Shown here: positions 48,880 to 58,074 of the stretch, one piece after another
Layout: every line of letters starts with the position of its first letter
How positions within the stretch are numbered: position 1 is the first letter of the stretch
Source: a virus
Virus record (IMG/VR): IMGVR_UViG_3300030102_006960
Coordinates: 3,950-67,949 of that record
Length of the DNA: 64,000 nt
Direction: 5' to 3' (one strand)
The notes under the pieces: generated by a model
What the model saw: the letters and a program-made list of their open reading frames with translations, nothing else
What the model was told of the DNA's origin: nothing
Databases searched by the model: none
Program-made: the position numbers and the translations under genes

Positions 48880-48887
48880 TATTTATA
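48880..48887 (+). promoter_or_regulatory. Candidate late promoter motif TATTTATA
   Basis: The motif lies 4 nt before the ATG at 48892, within TATATTTATAAATAATG. This copy overlaps the inverted form TATAAATA, so the site reads as the T4-type late core on both strands. Confidence 0.45.
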
Positions 48888-48891
48888 AATA

Positions 48892-51816
48892 ATGGCGAAT
48901 ATAAAGGGAAATATAATAAACCCAATTAGTGTTAATGGTAAAGTAGTAACCGAAAACGAGATTAGAACTGAAGTAGATATTAATTTAAATATTAACTATC
49001 TAGCTAGTTCTTTATCCCCTTCATTATTTACAGTTAATAGGGCATATTTTATGGATGATCTTTCACAGGTTAAAAATTTAATATTTAAACCCGTACCACA
49101 AAGTATGGGTAATACCGCCTTAACTGATGCACCTATTAACAAACTATGTTTATTTAATTATGAATTAGATGAAAATGAAAATTTAATTGATAAAGAAATT
49201 TTTGCAAATATCCCTATGCAATATATAGATGGTGGTAAAACTTATGAACACTATGGTGCGATAAGTGAAAAAAAGATTTATTTAGGTTGGGAGCCTGTAA
49301 GTAATGAAGATAAGTATTCACATGAAGAAAGATCAGATGTTTATGGTTTTGATTATCCACAATTTACACCTAGAGGAACACGAAAAATACCTATTTCCGG
49401 TAGTAATGACACACTATGTGGTCCAGTAACTTTTGACAATAATGAATATACTTATGATAGATTAAATTATAATTGGTTGTTTGGGCAGAGAGCTGGTATA
49501 AGTTTCGATCCCATAAAAAGTGGGGCAACTCCTGTTGTGATAAGTGGTGCAGTAGTATCACAAGAAGGATGTAGTAGTATATCTAATCAAGAAGGTAATT
49601 TATTATTTTATACTGATGGTGAAACAGTTTTTACTAGTGCTAATACTATTATGCAACAAGGGGCTAATTTGAGAAGTTCAGGTACTTCTACTCAATCTAG
49701 TATAATCGTACCTCGACCAAATAGTAATGAGTATTATATATTTACTACTGACTTTGAAGGTAACCCTAATGGTTTTGAATATAGTTTAGTGGATATGAAT
49801 AGGGCAGGTGGAGATGGTAAAATTATTTTTAAAAATATGCCTTTAATTAGTACCCCTATTTGTGAAAAAGTTACCGCTTGTTCTCATTTTAATGAAACTG
49901 ATTATTGGGTTATAACACACACTAGTGGAGATTCTAAATTTTATTCGTTTAGGGTAAAGAGTGGTGGTATAGCATCTGCAGTAATAAGTGATACAGGTAC
50001 TACATATAATACTAATAGGGGGTACATGAAAACGTCACCAGATAGTAGTAAATTAGTTTCACTATTTTATGATGAGAACCTAATCCAAATATTAGATTTT
50101 AATAATACAGGTGGTACATTGTCTAATGAGTTATTAATAAGTGGTGACACATTTTTTATAAACGGACCTTATGGTTTAGAATTTTCATCCGATTCTTCTA
50201 AATTCTATGTAAGTGATGGTGCATCCAATAAAATAATACAATATGATTTAACTTACACTTCTTCTACTGAAATGGTAGATAATAGTATTATTGTGGCTGA
50301 CTTACCTATTACTGCTAGTTTAGGTGCGTTACAAATGGGTCCTGATGAAAAAATATATGTTGCTGATTATCTAAAAGATTTTTTACACATTATACATAGA
50401 CCTAACGGATTAGGGGTACAATGTAATTTTGAAGAAGAAGGGTTTTCATTAACAGGTATCAGTACAGGTATTACGTCCACATGGGGATTACCAAATGTTA
50501 TAACTAGTAAGACATTATCTTGTGATAGATATGTTTATATAAGTGATCGTGATAGAACTCCTTTTGAGTTTGACTTAATATTAAATGACGTTTCAAATGT
50601 CATACAACCAAATAAATTGAATTTCACTGCAGAAATTTATTCTTTTGATTGTGAGAGAGGTGTATTTAATGATAATCCCGTTTTAGTAGAGGATTTTGAT
50701 TATACTTTATTTAGTGGAGAAAGTGGTACTACATTAACAATACCTTTAAATGAAATAGATGAGGGGGAATTTATAATAAAAGGATATTTTGATTATCCTA
50801 TTAAAACATTAATACAAAAAGAATTAGGTAGAAGAAGAAATAGTGTTAATAACTATAAAAGAGGTACGGAATATAATTTATATAATCCCGAAACAGATTG
50901 GTACTTTTTAAATCTTTTTGAAGCGGACGAACCAACCTTCATTAATGAGCCAGGAGAACCTAATACCATCAGTAATTTAAGAGTAACTTCATTTAAAACT
51001 GAATCTGGGGACACTAGATTTTTTTATAACTCTTTATCAGATCCCTTAGTGTCTTATAATGGGGTAATTCAATCAAAAGGGGTTGAATATAGTGCTAATA
51101 CAGACACACCTAATGCATTTTATATAGACTTTTTTACACCAACATTAGCAGATAGAATGGTTACGTTAGCATTTGTGGAGGACGGTAATCCAAATGAATT
51201 ATCAATTGATAATTATACTGTAACTGAACCTATTTCTTCAGGACCTACAGGACAACAAGGGAAAGAAGATAAATTATACTATAATACTACTCAACAAACA
51301 TATGAGTATTATTTACCGGTTGATGCAATAGGTGATGTAGGGTTAACTTTAAATGGTAACCAACTTTCATATAATATAGAGTATATGAGATCAGATACAG
51401 ACCCTAGAAGACTAATAATTTTAGTAGAAATTAAAAAAGGTGATTTAATTCAAGTGTTTTTTAATCCTATTAGTGGTGTATTTGGAAGTGTGGAAACAAA
51501 TAAACCTGAGTTATCTTGGGTAATACCTAATGCACCTACAATATGTCAAGAAGGATTATTTACTATAGAAGTTACAGATGTAAGTGACGAAGATTTTAAG
51601 GACGTAAAATATATTGCATCTACACCTTATGTATTAGGACAAAATAATTATTCTTTGATTATTGATTTAAGTGAAGCGGTTGCTGGTGATAAATTAATTT
51701 ATAGAGTTAAAAACCAAAAATTATATACACCTATTGTTGGGGAAATAATAACAAGTGTTACCTATAGTACGACAATTCCTATAGAAATTGTTACAAATAG
51801 AGGAAATATTTATTAA
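48892..51816 (+). CDS. Tail/receptor-binding protein with flavobacterial-type beta-propeller
   Basis: The 974-aa product has an N-terminal phage-type region (1-190), a beta-propeller (about 192-535) and a C-terminal beta-rich part. The propeller carries the series seen in flavobacterial secreted or gliding-associated surface proteins: NYNWLFGQRAGISFD, EGCSSISNQEGNLLFYTDG, STQSSIIVPRPNS, YYIFTTD, the pattern YWVITH, GYMKTSPDSSKL, YGLEFSSDSSKFYVSD and WGLPNVI. In host proteins this fold sits in large secreted adhesin-like proteins. Fusion to a tail protein suggests receptor or surface-glycan binding. It lies before the two collar-like proteins. The domain is recognised with good confidence; the receptor-binding role is inferred. 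Confidence 0.7.
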   Translation: MANIKGNIINPISVNGKVVTENEIRTEVDINLNINYLASSLSPSLFTVNRAYFMDDLSQVKNLIFKPVPQSMGNTALTDAPINKLCLFNYELDENENLIDKEIFANIPMQYIDGGKTYEHYGAISEKKIYLGWEPVSNEDKYSHEERSDVYGFDYPQFTPRGTRKIPISGSNDTLCGPVTFDNNEYTYDRLNYNWLFGQRAGISFDPIKSGATPVVISGAVVSQEGCSSISNQEGNLLFYTDGETVFTSANTIMQQGANLRSSGTSTQSSIIVPRPNSNEYYIFTTDFEGNPNGFEYSLVDMNRAGGDGKIIFKNMPLISTPICEKVTACSHFNETDYWVITHTSGDSKFYSFRVKSGGIASAVISDTGTTYNTNRGYMKTSPDSSKLVSLFYDENLIQILDFNNTGGTLSNELLISGDTFFINGPYGLEFSSDSSKFYVSDGASNKIIQYDLTYTSSTEMVDNSIIVADLPITASLGALQMGPDEKIYVADYLKDFLHIIHRPNGLGVQCNFEEEGFSLTGISTGITSTWGLPNVITSKTLSCDRYVYISDRDRTPFEFDLILNDVSNVIQPNKLNFTAEIYSFDCERGVFNDNPVLVEDFDYTLFSGESGTTLTIPLNEIDEGEFIIKGYFDYPIKTLIQKELGRRRNSVNNYKRGTEYNLYNPETDWYFLNLFEADEPTFINEPGEPNTISNLRVTSFKTESGDTRFFYNSLSDPLVSYNGVIQSKGVEYSANTDTPNAFYIDFFTPTLADRMVTLAFVEDGNPNELSIDNYTVTEPISSGPTGQQGKEDKLYYNTTQQTYEYYLPVDAIGDVGLTLNGNQLSYNIEYMRSDTDPRRLIILVEIKKGDLIQVFFNPISGVFGSVETNKPELSWVIPNAPTICQEGLFTIEVTDVSDEDFKDVKYIASTPYVLGQNNYSLIIDLSEAVAGDKLIYRVKNQKLYTPIVGEIITSVTYSTTIPIEIVTNRGNIY

Positions 51817-51834
51817 TAATATTTACATTGAGCA

Positions 51835-51842
51835 TATTTATA
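51835..51842 (+). promoter_or_regulatory. Candidate late promoter motif TATTTATA
   Basis: The motif lies 18 nt before the ATG at 51861, in the context GCATATTTATATTAAAATAAG. Confidence 0.35.
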
Positions 51843-51860
51843 TTAAAATAAGAATTAGTA

Positions 51861-54065
51861 ATGAGTTATATAAATAAACAAAATACTGCATTAGTAAGAG
51901 TTAAGTTAACCGACATTGGTAGAGAACAACTAGCACAAGGAAAATTAACTTATAATTCTTGGATTGCGGGTGATTCAGAAGTAGATTATAACTACGTAAA
52001 AGGGTGGAAAGAGTTTGTCCCCAAAAGTAACGCCTCCACAGGAGAATTTTATTTTTATGGTGGTGATGGTTCTGTAACTAAAAATATTTATTCTAAAGTA
52101 TTACGACCTAAAGATAAACAACCATTTTTAACATCTTTTTTATTAGATAATAATAACAATTTTATACAACCCATTGATAGTAGTAGTAGTCTACAATTAA
52201 TTAAAGGTGTGGTAAGTAATGAAGCTGCGGATAGAGGATTCTTTTCTGGATCAACTGTTAGTGAGGGTTTAACTGCACAAACTTCAGAAATATTTATCAA
52301 AGAGAGTGGTACTATTGATTTAAGTAATTTTACGGGTGAAATTGATACTACACCATTTATACAAGGAGTTTTAAGTGGTATTACGTTAACTGCCACAAGT
52401 GAAGACGATTTTATAATGTTCAGATTTAGTAATCCTACATTAGGTAATATTACTACACCAACAATGACTGCAGCTACAGTAAATCAAGTTTATAATATAA
52501 CTAGTATAAGTGGATCCACAATTAAAGTGGATAGAGAACTACCAACTTTTAGTGGATTTGCGGGAACAGTTATTACATATTATACTTTACCTGGTGGAGA
52601 TGACCCCGAAGATACATATTATGGATTACCATCATTATCATCATATTGGAATACAGGAACACTTTCTTTTGATAGTAGTTGTGATATTTGTGTAGAAAAT
52701 ATACCTGTGTGGAATATGAATAATGTGTGGACTGAAAATATGGCAGGACAATTTAGAGATGATAGTGAAAATTATCATAGTCATGATTTATTCGGCTCGG
52801 AACAATACGCAGGAACAAAACAATATTTACTCTATAACGAAACACCACAAATAAATTTGAGTAGTGATATGTTATCCGTAAGTTATATGGATCCTTTTAT
52901 AAAAGGTATTTCAGTTATTCATTATACTAATAGTTGTATTTCTAACTTTTATGGAGAAATGTTTAATATAGATGGAAATAGTGGTAAATTGTTAAATTTA
53001 GATATTCCTATCCTTTGGCATAGAAGAAACGAAGTAACAGGAAGTGGTACAACATTAGGTATGACATTTGTTACTGATACAATAGAAAAAGAATTAAATC
53101 AAACAGATATACAATATTATGATTTAATCGAAGATCCTACTATGAGTGTTACACCTGATGCACCATTAGCGGTAGGTAAGGTATTTCCACAATTAAAAAT
53201 AGTTGTAATAGATAATGAAGAATTATTGGCAGCAATGTCTTATAAGTCTAATAGAAATTATACGTTACCCGATCTATCTGCCAGCCTTATACCATCAGTC
53301 GATGGGGACTGTAGCGGTTGTTTAGAAGCGGGTGAAACTATGTTTTTAACATACGGTTTACAATTTAGTGGAAACAGTGGGTTTACTTCAGTATTACCTT
53401 GTCAAAGGTACACTATTTTAGATAATAATACATCTACGGATAAAGATTTACAATTTAGAATTAATAATATTAATCAGTTACCTTATATGAGAAAATTAGA
53501 ATCTCCATCTTATGACGGTTATGGTTTTTACGCTAATAAATTCGTTCTTTTAAGTCAAAAAATAAATAAGTCGACACAAACAAGACCTAATCCATCAGAA
53601 TGGAGAGAAATTAATTATACTAGTAATAATATTACCGGTAATTCAGGAGAAACAATTAATCCAGTTTTATTAGAAAACCAAAATAGTGCTAACACTGGAT
53701 TCATCCTTAAAGGTAGTCAATATAATAATGCTAGTGGGAATACATTTAATTTAGGTGTTGAATTAGATTTACCAAAAGGGGAAAATTATGGTAAATTAAA
53801 TTTTGGGGATGAGAGATTATTTTATGGTAACTTAAGAACTTTTATAGGTGCGACTATCTATAAAACTTTATTTACAATTAATGTAGATGGGGCACAATTA
53901 CCAACTAGTTGTAACACTTCATATACTTTAGGTGAGGATAGATTTATTTCTGAAGTAGGTATTTTAGATAGTGATGGTAATTTAGTAATGGTAGGTAAAT
54001 TATCTAGACCAATAAGAATAGCGGATAGTAGTACTGCCTCTATTGAACTAACAATTGATTTTTAA
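51861..54065 (+). CDS. Tail-collar/fibre-like protein, longer paralogue
   Basis: The 734-aa product starts with LVRVKLTDIGREQLAQGKL and a short GDS-x-x-D-Y phrase. It ends FISEVGILDSDGNLVMVGKL followed by a beta strand. This two-ended pattern resembles phage tail-collar fibre domains (T-x-x-G-x-x-x-L at the start, E-x-G-I-x-D-x-x-G near the end). The next gene shows both ends too, so they are tandem paralogues. The middle contains Cys pairs (DICVEN, GDCSGCLEAG) and a variable-looking beta region. A host-contact or collar role is inferred. Confidence 0.6.
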   Translation: MSYINKQNTALVRVKLTDIGREQLAQGKLTYNSWIAGDSEVDYNYVKGWKEFVPKSNASTGEFYFYGGDGSVTKNIYSKVLRPKDKQPFLTSFLLDNNNNFIQPIDSSSSLQLIKGVVSNEAADRGFFSGSTVSEGLTAQTSEIFIKESGTIDLSNFTGEIDTTPFIQGVLSGITLTATSEDDFIMFRFSNPTLGNITTPTMTAATVNQVYNITSISGSTIKVDRELPTFSGFAGTVITYYTLPGGDDPEDTYYGLPSLSSYWNTGTLSFDSSCDICVENIPVWNMNNVWTENMAGQFRDDSENYHSHDLFGSEQYAGTKQYLLYNETPQINLSSDMLSVSYMDPFIKGISVIHYTNSCISNFYGEMFNIDGNSGKLLNLDIPILWHRRNEVTGSGTTLGMTFVTDTIEKELNQTDIQYYDLIEDPTMSVTPDAPLAVGKVFPQLKIVVIDNEELLAAMSYKSNRNYTLPDLSASLIPSVDGDCSGCLEAGETMFLTYGLQFSGNSGFTSVLPCQRYTILDNNTSTDKDLQFRINNINQLPYMRKLESPSYDGYGFYANKFVLLSQKINKSTQTRPNPSEWREINYTSNNITGNSGETINPVLLENQNSANTGFILKGSQYNNASGNTFNLGVELDLPKGENYGKLNFGDERLFYGNLRTFIGATIYKTLFTINVDGAQLPTSCNTSYTLGEDRFISEVGILDSDGNLVMVGKLSRPIRIADSSTASIELTIDF

Positions 54066-54076
54066 ATTATAAAGAA

Positions 54077-55375
54077 ATGGGATTAATCAGTTCAGCGAAT
54101 ACGGTATCAATAACGGCAAAACTAACATTAGCTGGTAGAGAAAGATTATTAACTCAAAGTAATCAGATACTAACACACTTTGTTTTAGGAGATTCTGATG
54201 CAAATTATAGGACTAGTGGGTTATTAACATCTGGGTTAGTACCTTCAAATAGTGGTGATTTAGGTGAAAATGGTGGAACAAATGATAATATAGATGTAGG
54301 TGTAGGAATTAAAAATAAACTTTATTTAAACAATACACAGATAAATATTAAATCGGTTGAGTCAGGGTCCAATGTTATTGTTAATACTACAGTACCATTG
54401 GGGGAAACAGTAGTAAGTGGAAGTAATTTAACTTATATTTTAATTGATAAGACAGATAATACTTCTCCTTTTACCAATTATTTTGAAAGTTTAAGGTTAC
54501 CGATTTTAGAATCTAAAAAGAAAATATTTACAGGAACTACATCAACCAACGGTGGTTGGTCAGACACTGCATTTAGTGGATTAGCTACAGATAAAGTTTT
54601 AATGGCGATAATAGATAACGATAGTTATGGTGAATTGATTGATGGTAAAACTATAAAAACAACTTTACCAATAGTTACCGGTTATACATCTGGTGGTGAA
54701 GCAACAGGTATCACAACCTATGATTGTTATTCAACTTTTGTTAATAGTGCACAATTTAGTTTAGTACAGTTAGATGGTAGATATAAAGATGGTTCAGTAT
54801 TTACTGAAGGTATTTTTGGGAAAGATTTTCCTGTAAGTTATATGGTTTCTGATAATGTACAAAGACCTAATGACGATTTAACTAAGAGTTGGTCTACAGG
54901 ATACGATCAAGTAAAACCTTTTAGTGTAAATAATAAACAACTTATAAATACTAAAACCGTTGGACCTACAGGAATTAATAAAGATAACGTTATTGGTGTG
55001 GCATATTTAGATAAAGGAATTTTAGCATTCACCGATCCAACAATTGTAAATAATATTGCAACTGATTTTAGTGGTGATACAGAAACTGGTATAATAACTA
55101 ATGATTTAGGTTTATATTATTATTCAGGTGGTACTTTTAATACTACTGTAGATAGTGTTGTTAATAACTTAGTACAGAATGTTATTTGTATTGCAGGAAG
55201 AGGAGAATTTTTTAGATCTAATAATGGTACAATTGATTTAAATGATGATGTTAGAATAACAGAAATTGGTATAACTGATGTAACGGGAGAAGTATTGGCT
55301 ATCGGAAAAGTAGATAGACAAATTATTAAAAAGAAAAACGATTTTGTAATATTTGATGTACAAGTTGTTTTATAA
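54077..55375 (+). CDS. Tail-collar/fibre-like protein, shorter paralogue
   Basis: The 432-aa product shares both termini with its upstream neighbour: ITAKLTLAGRERLLTQS and VLGDSDANY at the start, and VRITEIGITDVTGEVLAIGK at the end. The central region differs and is Gly/Ser/Thr-rich, as in beta-structured fibres. It begins 11 nt after the longer paralogue and closes the structural block; the next gene is a resolvase. The shared ends suggest both attach to the same site, with different exposed middles. No chaperone gene is visible beside it. Confidence 0.6.
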   Translation: MGLISSANTVSITAKLTLAGRERLLTQSNQILTHFVLGDSDANYRTSGLLTSGLVPSNSGDLGENGGTNDNIDVGVGIKNKLYLNNTQINIKSVESGSNVIVNTTVPLGETVVSGSNLTYILIDKTDNTSPFTNYFESLRLPILESKKKIFTGTTSTNGGWSDTAFSGLATDKVLMAIIDNDSYGELIDGKTIKTTLPIVTGYTSGGEATGITTYDCYSTFVNSAQFSLVQLDGRYKDGSVFTEGIFGKDFPVSYMVSDNVQRPNDDLTKSWSTGYDQVKPFSVNNKQLINTKTVGPTGINKDNVIGVAYLDKGILAFTDPTIVNNIATDFSGDTETGIITNDLGLYYYSGGTFNTTVDSVVNNLVQNVICIAGRGEFFRSNNGTIDLNDDVRITEIGITDVTGEVLAIGKVDRQIIKKKNDFVIFDVQVVL

Positions 55376-55413
55376 ATAAAGTGTAAAAACTTTAATTAAA
55401 AAAATGTTTTATA

Positions 55414-56046
55414 ATGAGTAGAATTCTAGGGCTAGATGTGTCCACAAAAACTATAGGTATAGCACTTTTTGAAGATAAAGGTGATAATGGTAAATTACAA
55501 TTGTTAACACATATAACACCTAAAGTTAAACCTAAACCTAAAAATAATATAGAAACTTTAATAAAAAAGGTTCAAATATTTGAAGAGGATTTCTTAGAAA
55601 AATATAGTGATATTGAAATTGATAGGGTTTTTATTGAAGAACCTTTATTAAGATCTAATAATGTAAATACTGTCGCAACGTTATTACGATTTAATGGTAT
55701 GATATGTAGGTCAGTGTATGAGGTTTTAAACATAGTACCTGAATTTGTTTCATCTTACGATGCTAGAAAATTTGCTTTCCCAGATTTAATGCAAGTTAGG
55801 TTATTTAAAAAATCAGGTGAAAGATATACAGACAAAGAAATAGAAAAGAAAAATCCAGTTTTATTTGGGGGTTTACCATATGATATTGATAAAAAAGTGA
55901 TAATACATCAAAAAGTAAGTGAGATAGAACCACAAGTAGTATGGATATACGATAAACACAACAAATTAACTAAAGAAAATTATGATATGACTGATGCATA
56001 TGCGTGTGTATTAGGTGGTATGAGAAAATGTGGAGACTGGAATTAA
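55414..56046 (+). CDS. RuvC-like Holliday junction resolvase
   Basis: The 210-aa product has the RNase H-fold resolvase pattern: LGLDVSTKTIGIALF with Asp8, RVFIEEPL with Glu75/76, and a C-terminal pair in DMTDAYAC with Asp191 and Asp194. These acidic residues are placed as in RuvC and related phage resolvases. It would cleave branched recombination intermediates before packaging, the job that T4 assigns to the unrelated gp49. It lies directly upstream of the primase. No signal or zinc motif is seen. Confidence 0.8.
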   Translation: MSRILGLDVSTKTIGIALFEDKGDNGKLQLLTHITPKVKPKPKNNIETLIKKVQIFEEDFLEKYSDIEIDRVFIEEPLLRSNNVNTVATLLRFNGMICRSVYEVLNIVPEFVSSYDARKFAFPDLMQVRLFKKSGERYTDKEIEKKNPVLFGGLPYDIDKKVIIHQKVSEIEPQVVWIYDKHNKLTKENYDMTDAYACVLGGMRKCGDWN

Positions 56047-56078
56047 TTTGGATTTTTAAAATAAAATTCATATATTTG
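56047..56078 (+). promoter_or_regulatory. Bacteroidota-type promoter of the primase gene, leaderless geometry
   Basis: TTTG (56047-56050), a spacer of exactly 20 nt and TATATTTG (56071-56078) lie 4 nt before ATG 56083. The -33 element begins 1 nt after the resolvase stop codon. Confidence 0.65.
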
Positions 56079-56082
56079 TGAA

Positions 56083-57030
56083 ATGTCACAATTAGTTGTA
56101 GAAATCTTAGAAGATGTATTAGGTAATTCTAAAAAACATTATGAAAACAAAAGTCAGATATCTTTTGACTGTCCTGTATGTTCATCAATTAAAGGACTAG
56201 ACTGTGGAGATGGTAAAGGTAATTTAGAAGTTAATTACTATCATCATGTTTATAAATGTTGGGCTTGTTCAGAAACCTATGGTACACATGGGACACTTAA
56301 TAAACTTATTAGGAAGTATGGTAATAAAAACCATATGAAACAATATCAGTTAGTAATACCTGATAATAAAAGGGTTGTAGTAGACAAAGAAAAGGTGGTT
56401 ATAACGGGATTACCTAAAAATTTTACACCACTAACTATAGAAAGGAATGATAGTGGATATCAACAAGCACTACAATATCTTAGTAAAAGAAATATAGGGA
56501 TAGACTTAATTAAAAAATATAATTTAGGTTACGCTAACGTAGGAGATTACAGAAATAGAATTATATTTCCATCATATGACAGTGAAGGTAAGATAAATTA
56601 TTTTTTAGGTAGGAGTTTTGAAAAATACACTAAACTAAAGTATAAAAATCCTGAAGTATCTAAAATGGATATTATATTTAATGAAGGAAAAATTAATTGG
56701 GATTCTAACATTTATTTAGTAGAAGGTGTATTCGATCATATCACCCTACCAAATAGTATTCCTATGTTGGGTAAAGTACTAAATGATTTGTTATTTAAAA
56801 AATTAATAGATAATGCTTCCGCCAAAGTCATAATAGTTTTAGACAACGATGCAGAAAAAGACGCAATTAACCTATATAAAAAATTAGATAGTACTAAATT
56901 GAATGGAAGGGTACTAATGGTATATATGCCTAAACGATTTGATTTATCAGACGTACACCAAAAATTAGGTAGTAAGGGTGTAATTAAATTAATTACTACC
57001 GCAAAACGTATAAAAGAAAGTTTATTATAA
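56083..57030 (+). CDS. gp61: DNA primase (gp61/DnaG type)
   Basis: The 315-aa protein synthesises RNA primers at the fork with the gp41-type helicase. An N-terminal zinc-binding domain has CPVC (Cys30, Cys33) and CWAC (Cys59, Cys62). A Toprim catalytic domain follows: LVEGVFDH with Glu214 and VLDNDAEKDA with Asp254 and Asp256. The phrase GRSFEKYTKLKY matches the basic RNA-polymerase part of DnaG-like primases. The length is close to T4 gp61 (342 aa). It has its own promoter and is transcribed away from the structural block. Confidence 0.87.
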   Translation: MSQLVVEILEDVLGNSKKHYENKSQISFDCPVCSSIKGLDCGDGKGNLEVNYYHHVYKCWACSETYGTHGTLNKLIRKYGNKNHMKQYQLVIPDNKRVVVDKEKVVITGLPKNFTPLTIERNDSGYQQALQYLSKRNIGIDLIKKYNLGYANVGDYRNRIIFPSYDSEGKINYFLGRSFEKYTKLKYKNPEVSKMDIIFNEGKINWDSNIYLVEGVFDHITLPNSIPMLGKVLNDLLFKKLIDNASAKVIIVLDNDAEKDAINLYKKLDSTKLNGRVLMVYMPKRFDLSDVHQKLGSKGVIKLITTAKRIKESLL

Positions 57031-57055
57031 TATGTTTTTTTTTGGTTTGACAAAA

Positions 57056-57063
57056 TATTTATA
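57056..57063 (+). promoter_or_regulatory. Candidate late-type motif TATTTATA before the endonuclease gene
   Basis: The motif lies 3 nt before the ATG at 57067, in the context ACAAAATATTTATAATT. This places a putative homing endonuclease under the late-type element rather than the sigma-type promoter used by its neighbours. Confidence 0.4.
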
Positions 57064-57066
57064 ATT

Positions 57067-58011
57067 ATGAAGATTATTATAACTGAAAACCAATTTAAAA
57101 AAATTAAAGAAAGAGAGTCTTATGATAGGAGATTAAGTTCAAGATTTCACAAAATTGGAAGAAAGGTTAAGTACACCAATGACGAATTAATTAAGATAGC
57201 AAAAAAATATCGAACTATAAAAGAATGGTTAAATAGTGTAGATAAAAATAGTTATTATGTAGCAAAGAATAGGGTAAAGGTTATGAACACAGATAATGAG
57301 GGTGAGGGAAATAAATTTTGGCGAGAATTAACTTCTGATATGGAACCTGCTGGTTGGTTTGGTGAAAAAGATATATATGTTTATGAATTTACTGATGCGG
57401 ATGGTGATAAACCAATAGCAGCATATATAGGGTTGTCTTGTGATATTGATAGAAGACATTTGGAACACACAACAGATAGTTGTTCTTATAGCAAAAAACA
57501 AGAAAAAACCGCAGTAGGTAAGTTTTTAGAAAGTAACCCACAACTACGTCTTAAACTTAAAAAACTTACACCAGAAAAAGTTGGGTTTAAAGAGGCTAAA
57601 GAATTAGAGTCTTTTTATGAGACTGAGTATATGAATAATGGTTGGCAAATTTTAAATATTGCTAAAACAGGTGCTTTAGGTATGAAGTATTTAAACTCAG
57701 ACGACACTCTAAGAAAAATTGCTTTAAAATATAAAACTAAGACAGAGTGGAAAAATGATGATAGACTTACTTACTGGCAGGCATTTAAAAGAGGTAAAGA
57801 ATTTTGGGAAGATGTAACTTCTCATATGAAACATCATAAAAACTATTTGGATACTGAGGAAGATCTAATAAATATATCTAAAAAATATAATACAATTGAC
57901 GATTGGAAAAATTCTGAGGATGAAGAAGATAAAAAAGCTTATTGGAGGGCATACCGTAGGACCAAACCAGCGGGTCTTTTTTTAAATAAAATATTTTCAC
58001 CTATGTCCTAA
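57067..58011 (+). CDS. GIY-YIG-like endonuclease with repeated DNA-binding motifs
   Basis: The 314-aa protein has a degenerate GIY-YIG domain: YVYEF (104-108), AYIGL (119-123), DRRHLEH (128-134) with the catalytic-type Arg, and a Glu in ELESFYETEY (about 179-188). About three helical repeats flank it, of the form D-x-L-x-x-IA-x-KY-x-T-x-x-x-W followed by Y-x-x-A, at residues about 39-93, 213-258 and 266-302. Similar repeats occur in phage homing-type nucleases. The N-terminus MKIIITENQFKKI matches the recurrent leader discussed in the findings. It sits between primase and a cREC gene with its own motif and terminator, consistent with a mobile endonuclease. Activity is inferred. Confidence 0.65.
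   Translation: MKIIITENQFKKIKERESYDRRLSSRFHKIGRKVKYTNDELIKIAKKYRTIKEWLNSVDKNSYYVAKNRVKVMNTDNEGEGNKFWRELTSDMEPAGWFGEKDIYVYEFTDADGDKPIAAYIGLSCDIDRRHLEHTTDSCSYSKKQEKTAVGKFLESNPQLRLKLKKLTPEKVGFKEAKELESFYETEYMNNGWQILNIAKTGALGMKYLNSDDTLRKIALKYKTKTEWKNDDRLTYWQAFKRGKEFWEDVTSHMKHHKNYLDTEEDLINISKKYNTIDDWKNSEDEEDKKAYWRAYRRTKPAGLFLNKIFSPMS
57958..57983 (+). terminator. Terminator hairpin inside the 3' end of the endonuclease gene
   Basis: AGGACC (57958-57963) pairs with GGTCTT (57973-57978) around a 9-nt loop, followed by a T-run to 57983. It ends about 28 nt before the stop codon, so it would act only if the transcript is not protected by ribosomes. Confidence 0.35.
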
Positions 58012-58038
58012 AATTAACCTTATTATTTCTTATTTTTT

Positions 58039-58070
58039 TTTGTTATAGTTAAAATTTTTTCGTACATTTA
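58039..58070 (+). promoter_or_regulatory. Bacteroidota-type promoter, leaderless geometry
   Basis: TTTG (58039-58042), a spacer of exactly 20 nt and TACATTTA (58063-58070) lie 4 nt before ATG 58075. Confidence 0.55.
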
Positions 58071-58074
58071 TGAT

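Noticed and set aside
52510-52695. Plus-strand 61-codon frame within the 734-aa gene
   Set aside because: It is out of frame within a clear long gene, with no promoter or start context.
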